A DNA stretch of 6,622 bases from contig JAOZSC010000082.1 in assembly GCA_029939875.1 (NCBI GenBank), positions 1,979 to 8,600 of the forward strand. Reading direction: 5' to 3'. This stretch comes from Desulfobacterales bacterium (GTDB taxonomy: Bacteria; Desulfobacterota; Desulfobacteria; Desulfobacterales; JAFDCJ01). Under the pieces are notes generated by a model that ran no database searches, was not told the DNA's origin, and saw nothing but the letters and a program-made list of their open reading frames with translations. Numbering within the stretch: position 1 is the stretch's first letter; each line of letters begins with the position of its first letter. The translations under genes and the position numbers were made by a program. Of this stretch, positions 1-5,900 are shown in pieces.

Positions 1-172
1 TATAACACTTGTCGGCTTTAAAGAATTAGGGCCTGCAGAATTAATTGTCGTTAAAAAAATAGTAGGTAGTTATGCTCGTAAAATGAGTGATACTGTAAAA
101 GATTTTACTGGTTTATCCATTAATCTTAAAGAAGTGCATAAAATGCCTAAGAACAGAGTGCCTTGTGTCTAA
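1..172 (+). CDS. 3' end of an unrecognised AT-rich ORF (partial)
   Basis: Reading from base 2, one frame stays open for 56 codons to a TAA at 170-172; the start lies before the window. The translation looks protein-like: a hydrophobic strand (ITLVGF), an acidic/lysine-rich helix (ELGPAELIVVKKIVGSYARK), then a segment ending in INLKEVHKM. No motif gives a function. From memory, the ELxPAEL...VKKIVGxYARK pattern resembles a small uncharacterised protein of about 90-100 residues seen in DPANN archaea; this is an impression and was not checked. If right, the family would continue past LKEVHK with a further strand, whereas here the frame ends nine residues later (MPKNRVPCV), as if truncated or joined to other DNA. 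GC is about 32% here, unlike the adjacent gene. The last codons lie in a hairpin, so the true coding end could be earlier. Confidence 0.45.
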   Translation, partial: ITLVGFKELGPAELIVVKKIVGSYARKMSDTVKDFTGLSINLKEVHKMPKNRVPCV

Positions 173-187
173 ATTTTAGGCACTTTT
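155..187 (+). terminator. Possible intrinsic terminator hairpin at the end of the upstream ORF
   Basis: AGTGCCT (157-163) pairs perfectly with AGGCACT (178-184), with a G-T and an A-T pair extending it outward. The loop is 14 nt and contains the stop codon of the upstream ORF. A short T run (184-187) follows. The stem is short and the T run weak, so it may instead be a fragment of a dispersed intergenic repeat. Confidence 0.4.
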
Positions 188-191
188 CGAT

Positions 192-221
192 TTGTCCAGG
201 ACTGGGCAAAGACGGTAACAT
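192..221 (+). promoter_or_regulatory. Weak candidate sigma-70 promoter for the response regulator
   Basis: TTGTCC (192-197) and TAACAT (216-221) each match four of six consensus bases, separated by 18 bp. They would start a transcript near 228, just before the Shine-Dalgarno. It is listed because the regulator otherwise has no visible promoter in its 70-bp upstream gap; a match of this quality can occur by chance. Confidence 0.2.
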
Positions 222-242
222 GAGGCAATAATAGGAAATACC

Positions 243-1634
243 GTGAATAATGGAAATTCGAAAAGACGGTTGCTGGTCATAGACGACGAGGCCAATATGC
301 GTCACATGCTGTCCACGGTGCTCAAAAAAGCCGACTATCACGTCGATACGGCCTGTGACGGCAGTGAGGGACTTCAGAAAATAGAGGCGACACCCTACGA
401 TTTTATTCTGTGCGACATCAAAATGCCCACCATGGGGGGCATGGAATTTTTAAAGGCTGCCGGCGAAAGGATCAGTGCCGTCACGGTAATCATGATGTCC
501 GCTTACGGCAGTATCGACACGGCTATTGAAGCCATGAAAATGGGCGCCTATGATTACATTTCCAAACCCTTTAAGACCGATGAAGTCTATCTGACATTAA
601 AAAAAGCGGAAGAGCGGGAGCGCTTAAAAAAAGAGAACCGGCTGTTGAAAGAGCGCATCCAGAAAATTGAAGGTGAGTACCGATTCGGTAAGATGGTGGC
701 AAAAAGTAAAGCCATGGAGTCCTTGTTTCGCCTGGCCGAAAAAGTCGCGCAATACAAAACAACCGTGTTGATCCTTGGCGAAAGCGGTACCGGAAAAGAA
801 CTGGTGGCCAGGGCGATCCATTTCAAGGGGGAGCGGGCAAAAATGCCTCTGGTGCCTGTAAATTGCGGCGGAATTCCTGAAAGCCTGCTTGAAAGTGAGT
901 TGTTTGGTCATAAAAAAGGAGCTTTCACGGGGGCCGATCACAACAAAAAGGGGCTTTTCCAGGAAGCCGAGGGCGGTACCATCTTTCTGGATGAAATCGG
1001 TGAACTGCCACTGGCGTTACAGGTGAAGCTTTTGCGGGTACTGCAGGAAAATGAGATTCGGCCGGTGGGGGATTCAAAATCCACAAAGATTGATGTTCGC
1101 GTGGTGGCCGCCACGGCCAAGAACCTGGCAGAAGAGGTTCAAAAGGGAACTTTTCGCGAAGACCTGTTCTATCGTTTGAACGTATTGAGCATAGAAATTC
1201 CCCCGTTGCGCGATCGCAGCGAAGACATCCCTCTTTTGAGCAAGCATTTCATCGCGCGTTTTAATGAAATCCTGGGGAAAACCATCCCGGGTATAGCACA
1301 GTCGGTCATGTCCCGGCTGTTGACCTATCACTGGCCTGGAAATGTTCGTCAGTTGGAAAACAGTATCGAAAGGGCCATGGTGCTGGCTGATGATAAGGAA
1401 GATTTGTTGCCCGAACATTTCGCATTGGAGCCGGGGGCGGAAGCCGGTGCAGCTTCCTACGGCAGTCGGTTTAACGGGTTGTCGCTGAAGAAAGCCCAGA
1501 AGGTGGTGGAAAAGGACCTCATTACCCGGGCCCTGAAGAAAACCAGCGGCAACCGAACCCATGCTGCCCGTCTTCTGGAAATCAGCTATCCATCCTTGCT
1601 GAGTAAGATCAAGGCCTATGAGATAGCGTTGTGA
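243..1634 (+). CDS. Sigma-54-dependent response regulator, NtrC/AtoC type (REC - AAA+ - Fis HTH)
   Basis: A 463-residue cytoplasmic transcription activator that, once phosphorylated by a sensor kinase, uses ATP to open sigma-54 RNA polymerase complexes. The receiver domain (about 9-122) has the acidic pocket D14/D15, phospho-acceptor D58 (LCDIKMP), S86, Y105 and K108. The AAA+ domain (about 150-390) has Walker A GESGTGKE (179-186), the sigma-54 contact loop GAFTGA (226-231), Walker B IFLDE with D250/E251, an arginine-finger region FREDLFYRLN (304-313) and sensor 2 WPGNVRQLEN (364-373, R369). A Fis-type helix-turn-helix closes the protein (about 414-463; GNRTHAARLLEIS). Every residue needed for activity is visible and the length is normal. 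The start is GTG; AGGA at 233-236 lies 6 nt upstream and the receiver domain begins right after. No histidine kinase is adjacent, so its signal and targets cannot be read from context. I give no symbol because atoC, zraR and ntrC are not separable here. Confidence 0.95.
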   Translation: MNNGNSKRRLLVIDDEANMRHMLSTVLKKADYHVDTACDGSEGLQKIEATPYDFILCDIKMPTMGGMEFLKAAGERISAVTVIMMSAYGSIDTAIEAMKMGAYDYISKPFKTDEVYLTLKKAEERERLKKENRLLKERIQKIEGEYRFGKMVAKSKAMESLFRLAEKVAQYKTTVLILGESGTGKELVARAIHFKGERAKMPLVPVNCGGIPESLLESELFGHKKGAFTGADHNKKGLFQEAEGGTIFLDEIGELPLALQVKLLRVLQENEIRPVGDSKSTKIDVRVVAATAKNLAEEVQKGTFREDLFYRLNVLSIEIPPLRDRSEDIPLLSKHFIARFNEILGKTIPGIAQSVMSRLLTYHWPGNVRQLENSIERAMVLADDKEDLLPEHFALEPGAEAGAASYGSRFNGLSLKKAQKVVEKDLITRALKKTSGNRTHAARLLEISYPSLLSKIKAYEIAL

Positions 1635-1685
1635 GTGGGAAGCTTTTGGCGTTTTCACCGGGCAAAGGGGTTACCTTGCATTTGA

Positions 1686-1704
1686 TGGCAAAATATTTTT
1701 GCCA
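1686..1704. repeat. Perfect 8-bp palindrome hairpin in the convergent gap
   Basis: TGGCAAAA (1686-1693) and TTTTGCCA (1697-1704) are perfect complements around a 3-nt TAT loop, 51 bp after the response-regulator stop. Being symmetric it would fold in RNA from either strand. It lies between two genes that converge, so a role in termination or RNA 3'-end protection is plausible. No separate T run follows on either strand. Confidence 0.55.
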
Positions 1705-1780
1705 CCAAGACACCAAAACACAAAGATAAATTACAGCAAATAGCTTTGCTTAGTGTCTTTGGGCCTTTGTGGTAATTTTT
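1701..1780 (+). terminator. Long imperfect inverted repeat, likely terminator of the response regulator
   Basis: The left arm 1701-1725 (beginning CCACCAAGACACC) and right arm 1749-1773 (ending CCTTTGTGGT) are complementary at about 18 of 25 positions by hand alignment. Nested inside is a perfect short hairpin, AGCAAA (1735-1740) with TTTGCT (1745-1750) around TAGC. On the + strand the right arm is followed by AATTTTT (1774-1780), which suits termination of the gene ending at 1634. On the - strand no T run follows, so ihfA is less well served. Such CACCAAGACAC/GTGTCTTTGTGG repeats occur, from memory, between many deltaproteobacterial genes; that recollection is unverified. Confidence 0.45.
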
Positions 1781-1801
1781 CCGGTTTATTCGGGTTAAGG
1801 T

Positions 1802-2095
1802 TTATTCTGCGTATTCTACGCCGTTGATTTTGTTTCTTAATTTCCCCGAGCATTTAAAGGTGACGACTTTGCGTGCCCGCAGCAGCAGGTCATCACCGGT
1901 GGCCGGGTTGCGGCCTCTGCGCTGATGTTTTTCCTTGATGCAAAATTTGCCAAATCCCGAAATCAAGACATCCTCGCTTTTTTCCAGGGTTTGTTTTATG
2001 GCTTCCAGCAGGGTTTCGATAACTTCGACGGATTTTTTTTTCGTAAATCCAAGTTCGTAAACGGCTGCAACGATATCATTTTTTGTTAAAGCCAT
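1802..2095 (-). CDS. ihfA: HU/IHF family DNA-binding protein, IHF alpha-like
   Basis: A 97-residue histone-like protein, expected to dimerise and bend DNA sharply in the nucleoid; IHF assists recombination, replication and sigma-54 promoter activation. The N-terminus MALTKNDIVAAV and helical dimerisation region (1-40) match IhfA; then come SGFGKF (46-51), the DNA-arm signature RRGRNPATGDD (59-69) with P64 at the intercalating-proline position, ARKVVTFK (74-81), and a basic tail KLRNKING. The MALTK start, the GRNPxTG arm and the slight extension over ~90-residue HU favour the alpha subunit, but a divergent HU is possible. Two cysteines, C52 and C82, are unusual for the family. The start is secure: AGGAGG (- strand, 2105-2100) lies 4 nt before the ATG. 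It follows a 43-residue ORF after an 83-nt gap and is probably co-transcribed with it. Confidence 0.85.
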   Translation of the reverse strand: MALTKNDIVAAVYELGFTKKKSVEVIETLLEAIKQTLEKSEDVLISGFGKFCIKEKHQRRGRNPATGDDLLLRARKVVTFKCSGKLRNKINGVEYAE

Positions 2096-2130
2096 GGTGC
2101 CTCCTATAAAAAGAACCTTTTTTCTGGTGT

Positions 2131-2144
2131 CGGCTGTAAAGCCG
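2131..2144 (-). repeat. Short GC hairpin in the ihfA leader
   Basis: On the - strand CGGCT-TTAC-AGCCG forms a perfect 5-bp stem with a 4-nt loop, about 35 nt before the ihfA start codon. No T run follows directly, so it is not a convincing terminator. It could modulate read-through or RNA stability between the small upstream ORF and ihfA. Confidence 0.35.
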
Positions 2145-2178
2145 GTAAATATTGTTGTGCCTCCGACGCGATGACGGA

Positions 2179-2310
2179 TTACTCACCGGACGATTGCGGC
2201 TTGCTTTCAGCGGATGGGATGACAACTTTTACTTTTTTCATAATGTCATCGACATTTTTCATGATTTCATCAATTTCGGCTTTCAACTGCAAATCTGCGG
2301 GGTCCGTCAT
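2179..2310 (-). CDS. Small hypothetical protein, 43 aa, predicted short coiled coil
   Basis: ATG at 2310-2308, TAA at 2181-2179. AAGGAG (- strand, 2324-2319) lies 8 nt upstream, with a nearer GAGGAA, so initiation is well supported. The product begins MTDPADLQLKAEIDEIMKN and ends in a polar SKPQSSGE tail. Hydrophobic residues L9, I13, I16, V20, I23 and V27 follow the alternating 4-3 spacing of a coiled coil and the surroundings are strongly charged, so a small helical dimer or adaptor is plausible. There is no signal peptide, membrane segment or metal motif. I do not recognise a family. Its ATG overlaps the TGA of the small ORF before it (ATGA), the usual sign of translational coupling, and it sits 83 nt before ihfA on the same strand. 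That arrangement and the good ribosome binding site are the main reasons to call it real. Confidence 0.6.
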   Translation of the reverse strand: MTDPADLQLKAEIDEIMKNVDDIMKKVKVVIPSAESKPQSSGE

Positions 2311-2417
2311 TTCCTCTTCTCCTTAGCGTGAAAAAAGTTCTTTGTGTTCCGGTCTTCCAGGGCCTGAGCGCCATTTTTGTTGATTTTTATGTGGTTTTTT
2401 GCACAATCCCACTGCAC
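2307..2417 (-). CDS. Small hypothetical ORF, 36 aa from GTG, 5' end uncertain or disrupted
   Basis: A frame ending in TGA at 2309-2307 overlaps the next ORF by ATGA. The only ordinary start in it is GTG at 2417-2415, giving a basic peptide (VQWDCAKNHIKINKN..., ending FFHAKEKRK) with one cysteine and no recognised family. That GTG has no Shine-Dalgarno. A perfect AGGAGG lies at 2452-2447 instead, followed 4 nt later, the same spacing as ihfA, by ATA (2442-2440). Reading from ATA gives MTQTLF if ATA initiates, and joins the GTG frame only if one base of a six-T run (- strand, 2429-2424) is dropped; the join then reads MTQTLFADVQWDCAK. So either the gene has lost its start and frame, the sequence has an error in a homopolymer, or initiation is unusual. 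Function unknown. Confidence 0.4.
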   Translation of the reverse strand: MQWDCAKNHIKINKNGAQALEDRNTKNFFHAKEKRK

Positions 2418-2446
2418 GTCGGCAAAAAAGGGTCTGAGTTATAGAA

Positions 2447-2452
2447 CCTCCT
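2447..2452 (-). promoter_or_regulatory. Perfect Shine-Dalgarno without an ordinary start codon
   Basis: AGGAGG on the - strand is followed at 4 nt by ATA and at 29 nt by the first GTG of the small ORF frame. No ATG, GTG or TTG lies within normal reach. The site sits about 5 nt after the predicted transcription start, so it appears built to initiate a short leader gene. Confidence 0.55.
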
Positions 2453-2462
2453 GTAACTATTA

Positions 2463-2503
2463 AGAATATATGGATTCTGTGTTTATGTCAAGCAACTTGT
2501 CAA
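2463..2503 (-). promoter_or_regulatory. Sigma-70 promoter with two TTGACA boxes, driving the small ORFs and ihfA
   Basis: On the - strand a perfect -35 TTGACA (2491-2486) is followed by 17 bp and TATTCT (2468-2463), or by 15 bp and TATATT (2470-2465). A second perfect TTGACA (2503-2498) lies 12 bp further upstream inside the near-palindrome CTTGACAAG. Transcription would begin near 2457, placing AGGAGG about 5 nt into the transcript. The best-looking promoter in the window, by eye. Confidence 0.6.
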
Positions 2504-2599
2504 GAAATGTTGTATATTCAGGCAAAGTGTACCTCAAACATTGCAACATTAAGGTGAACTGGGACCGGTGGGGCATTGATTTTTTTTAATTTTCATAAT
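2504..2599. other. Intergenic stretch upstream of the small-ORF promoter
   Basis: No gene is seen here. It contains an inverted pair AATGTTG (2506-2512) and CAACATT (2544-2550) 31 bp apart, just upstream of the promoter, which could be an operator or chance. The direct repeat ACATTGCAACATT sits at 2538-2550. A T-rich block (2580-2595) precedes the tRNA terminator. Confidence 0.3.
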
Positions 2600-2636
2600 A
2601 AAAAAGGGCTTCGCGACACATCTGCCGGGAAGCCCT
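2600..2636 (-). terminator. Intrinsic terminator of tRNA-Thr
   Basis: On the - strand AGGGCTTC (2636-2629) pairs perfectly with GAAGCCCT (2612-2605) around a 16-nt loop and is followed by a run of Ts (2605-2600). It lies 10 nt after the CCA end of the tRNA. This is a textbook Rho-independent terminator. Confidence 0.85.
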
Positions 2637-2645
2637 GCATATTCA

Positions 2646-2721
2646 TGGAGCCGACGTGCGGATTTGAACCGCAGACCTGCTGATTACGAATCAGCTGCTC
2701 TACCAGCTGAGCTACGTCGGC
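2646..2721 (-). tRNA. tRNA-Thr, anticodon CGU
   Basis: A complete 76-nt cloverleaf including an encoded CCA. The acceptor stem GCCGACG/CGTCGGC is a perfect 7 bp. The D arm is GCTC...GAGC with loop AGCTGGTA. The anticodon stem CTGAT/ATCAG carries a TTCGTAA loop, so the anticodon is CGT (+ strand ACG at 2686-2688) and reads codon ACG. The T arm is TGCGG-TTCAAAT-CCGCA. G1-C72 and C2-G71 with G35-U36 agree with threonine identity. The discriminator base is U. The CGU isoacceptor is a second-tier threonine tRNA, since UGU species can also read ACG. It is transcribed alone, away from mfd, with its own terminator; no strong promoter is seen upstream. Confidence 0.96.
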
Positions 2722-2766
2722 TTTAGATGACTACACCTGGATTTACATAGAATAATGGAGTCATAG

Positions 2767-2934
2767 GTTGAGCGGTTCAAAGTTCAGCGTTCAGGGTTGC
2801 AGTAACTCAAATTGGCCTATTTCAATGAAAATCTGTCTTAATTGTTTTTGAAAAACCGTCCTTCCGGGGAGCGGTATCGGAGATTGCAGAATCTTAATCA
2901 GTACGCTAAGTTGCAACCTTTGAACTTGGAACCG
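2767..2934. repeat. Imperfect inverted-repeat element with heptamer-built arms
   Basis: The left arm 2773-2801 (CGGTTCAAAGTTCA, then GCGTTCA, then GGGTTGCA) matches the reverse complement of the right arm 2911-2934 (reading CGGTTCCAAGTTCA, then AAGGTTGCA) apart from one extra 7-bp unit and single mismatches. The left side is a run of 7-bp units: GTTGAGC (2767-2773), then GTTCAAA, GTTCAGC, GTTCAGG and GTTGCAG (2775-2802). The arms enclose about 108 bp, which include a perfect GTTTTTGAAAAAC palindrome (2844-2856). No ORF or clear target-site duplication is seen. It fills the gap between the divergent tRNA and mfd and ends 21 bp before the mfd start, so it may be a non-autonomous mobile element or a structured leader. 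Confidence 0.55.
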
Positions 2935-2955
2935 ATCCGTTTAGATAAGTGATTT

Positions 2956-5900
2956 ATGTTACAAAATCAAGAGTTAAATTCAGTTGAAACGCTGTTAGAT
3001 ATTTTTGTCGGTCGAACCCGGCGGATCGAATGTATCGGGCTTTCCGGATCCCAGAGGGCTTACCTGGTGGCCCGGCTTTACCGGCAGCAGCGGTCATGCT
3101 GCCTGGTAATCGTGCCTTCGGTTGCGGACGGACAACGTCTGCAGGAGGATCTGCGTTTTTTTATGGACGGCATGAATGTGCCCATCCTTTTTTTCCCCCC
3201 ATACAACATTTTGCCCTACCAGTTTATCTCCTATCACAGTGAAACTGCAGGGCATCGTATCCGGGTTCTTTACCAGTTGCTGGAGTCCGCAATCCCTCCG
3301 ATTTTGGTCACTACCGTGGATGCCCTGCTGCAAAAAATTATTCCCCGGCAGGAAATCAGCCGCTATGCCGAGCTGCTTTGTGAGGGAGAGGAAATCGAAC
3401 GCGACAATTTGATTCGCAAAATGATATCCGGTGGCTACAGCAGAACAGCGATTGTTGAAGAACCAGGGGATTTCAGCGTCAGGGGCGGTATTATTGACAT
3501 TTTCTGCCCGCTGTATCCACAGCCGCTACGCGTTGAGTTTTTTGGTGATATGGTGGAGTCGTTGAGGTTTTTCTCGGCTGCCAGCCAGCGAAAAATAAAA
3601 TCCATCGATGAAGCTGTAATCCTGCCGGCAAAAGAGGTCATCGTCCACAAGGCAATGTTGCCGGACATCCTTCGCCGTATCCGGGCCCGGGCGGCCGAAC
3701 TGGATGTGCCGGTATCTCATGCCAGACAACTAATTGACAATATTGTAAAAGATGAAGGATTTACCGGCATTGAAAGCCTGATGCCCCTGCTTTATCCCGG
3801 ATTGGAAACCCTGTTCGATTATTTTCCAGAAAATGCACTTTTTGTCACCGTTAACCCTGAAGAATTGGAAAAAACTGCTGCTGAAACCCACCAACGGATT
3901 GCGGATAATTATGATCTTTCTCGCAAAGACAAAAAACTTTGCGTGGAACCTGAACAGCTTTACCTGGAATGGTCCCGGGCGGCCACCCTCATTGACGGCA
4001 AAAAGCCACTGGTTTTTAAAATGATCGCGGTTTCACCGTCGGCCGGGCAGCCGGCGGCCGCTTTTACATTTTATCCGGCAGTTGAAGACAATGCAACCCT
4101 TGGCATGGCGCTTAAACGTTACCGGGACAAAGACCGGCTTTTCCGGCCTCTGATTGACTGGCTGGTGGACAAGCAGCAGGCCGGCGGCAGCATCCTGGTT
4201 GTATGCCGGGGCCGATCACAGGCGCAAAGGCTGCAAGCGCTGCTGGCGCCTTACGATCTTGCCCCTGTTTTTATCAATGGATTTTCCAAGCTCGGTACCA
4301 GCCAGGGGGCGCTGTATATCTGCGTCGGCCAGGTCTCCGGCGGATTTGTGTGGCCGGATGAAATGCTGGCTGTGCTCACCGATGATGAAATTTTCGGCGT
4401 TCGGCATCAGCGGCGGAAAGCTGCCGGATCTTCGCCACGTACCCGCTTGCTTGAGCTGCAGGAACTGAAAAAAGGAGATCTCATCGTCCACGACGATCAT
4501 GGAATCGGACAGTACAACGACCTGGTAAAGCTGAGAATTGAGGGTATTACCGGTGATTTTCTGGATATCGGTTACAAAGGCGGGGACAAGCTTTACCTGC
4601 CGGTCGATCGCATGGGGATCGTGCAGAAATACATGGGCGTCGACGGGGTCGCACCGGTTCTGGACACTCTCGGGGGAAAATCCTGGGAGCGAGTCAAAGC
4701 CCGGGTAAAGCGATCGGCAGAACGCATAGCCGGGGAGCTTCTTAAACTATATGCCCGTCGCAAGGTGGAAAACGGCCATGCCTTTACGACTGCCGACAGT
4801 TACATGGCTGATTTTGAAGGAGGTTTTCCCTACGAAGAGACCGAAGATCAGCTCAAAGCTATCGAGGATGTCCAGCAGGATATGCACAAGCCCATTCCCA
4901 TGGACCGCCTGGTATGCGGCGATGTGGGCTACGGAAAAACCGAGGTTGCCTTGCGGGCATCATTTCTGGCGGTAAACGAAGGCAAACAGGTTGCGGTGCT
5001 GGTACCCACCACGATCCTGGCTGAACAACATTATGCCACCTTCTGTAACCGGTTTGAGCGTTATCCGGTAAATGTGGCCTGCTTGAGCCGTTTCCGTGCG
5101 GCCCGGGTGCAACGGACCATTGTCGAAGATCTCAAGCTCGGAAAGATCGACATTGTAATCGGCACTCACCGGTTGCTGCAAAAAGATGTCGCCTTTCACG
5201 ATCTGGGCTTGCTGGTGCTCGATGAAGAGCAGCGTTTCGGCGTTAAGCACAAGGAGAAGCTCAAGCGCCTGCGAAGCTCGGTTGATGTTTTGGCATTAAC
5301 CGCCACCCCGATACCCCGGACGCTGCACCTTTCACTGGCAGGGATTCGCGATATCAGCATCATTTCAACCCCCCCGGAATACCGCAAATCCATCGTCACC
5401 TATGTTTGTGAATTTGATGAGGGTGTCATTCGGGAAGCCGTCCAAAAGGAACTCAAACGCGGGGGGCAGATATTTTTCGTCCACAACAACATCGCAAGCA
5501 TCCACCGAATTGCCGGTAAGCTTCAGCAGCTGGTTCCGGAAGTGCAGCTATCCGTGGCTCACGGACGAATGGGAGAAGATGAGCTGGAACAGACCATGCT
5601 GGCTTTTATGAACAGGGAAATCGACTTGCTGGTATGCACCACGATCATTGAATCCGGGCTTGATATTGCCGCGGCCAACACCATTATCGTGAACCGTGCG
5701 GACCGGTTCGGGCTGGCCCAGATTTACCAGTTGCGCGGCCGGGTCGGCCGGGCCGAAGAGCAGGCATATGCCTACCTGCTGATCCCTCCGGAAAGTATGC
5801 TGGGCCGGGACGCCCGCAAACGACTCAAGGTACTGATGGAGCACAGTGATCTGGGATCCGGCTTTCAAATTGCCATGAGTGATTTGAAAATCAGGGGCGG

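Noticed and set aside
1074..1658. Long antisense ORF (194 codons, - strand) inside the response regulator
   Set aside because: It lies wholly opposite a gene with every family motif intact and has no recognisable domain; it is an antisense shadow of the coding frame.
1686..1704. Sigma-54 promoter (TGGCA...TTGCC)
   Set aside because: The GG and GC elements are 12 bp apart instead of the required 10, and the sequence is a perfect palindrome, better explained as a hairpin.
1774..1801. Intrinsic terminator for ihfA
   Set aside because: On the - strand only a 3-bp CCG/CGG stem precedes the short U run at 1780-1776, which is too weak to call.
2096..2178. Separate ihfA promoter in the gap after the 43-residue ORF
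   Set aside because: TTTACA and AT-rich stretches are present but no -10 box falls at acceptable spacing; transcription from the upstream promoter explains the layout.
2767..2934. Integron attC site or CRISPR fragment
   Set aside because: There is no R''-L''-L'-R' arrangement, cassette gene or integrase, and the 7-bp units have no spacers; the symmetry is a simple inverted repeat.
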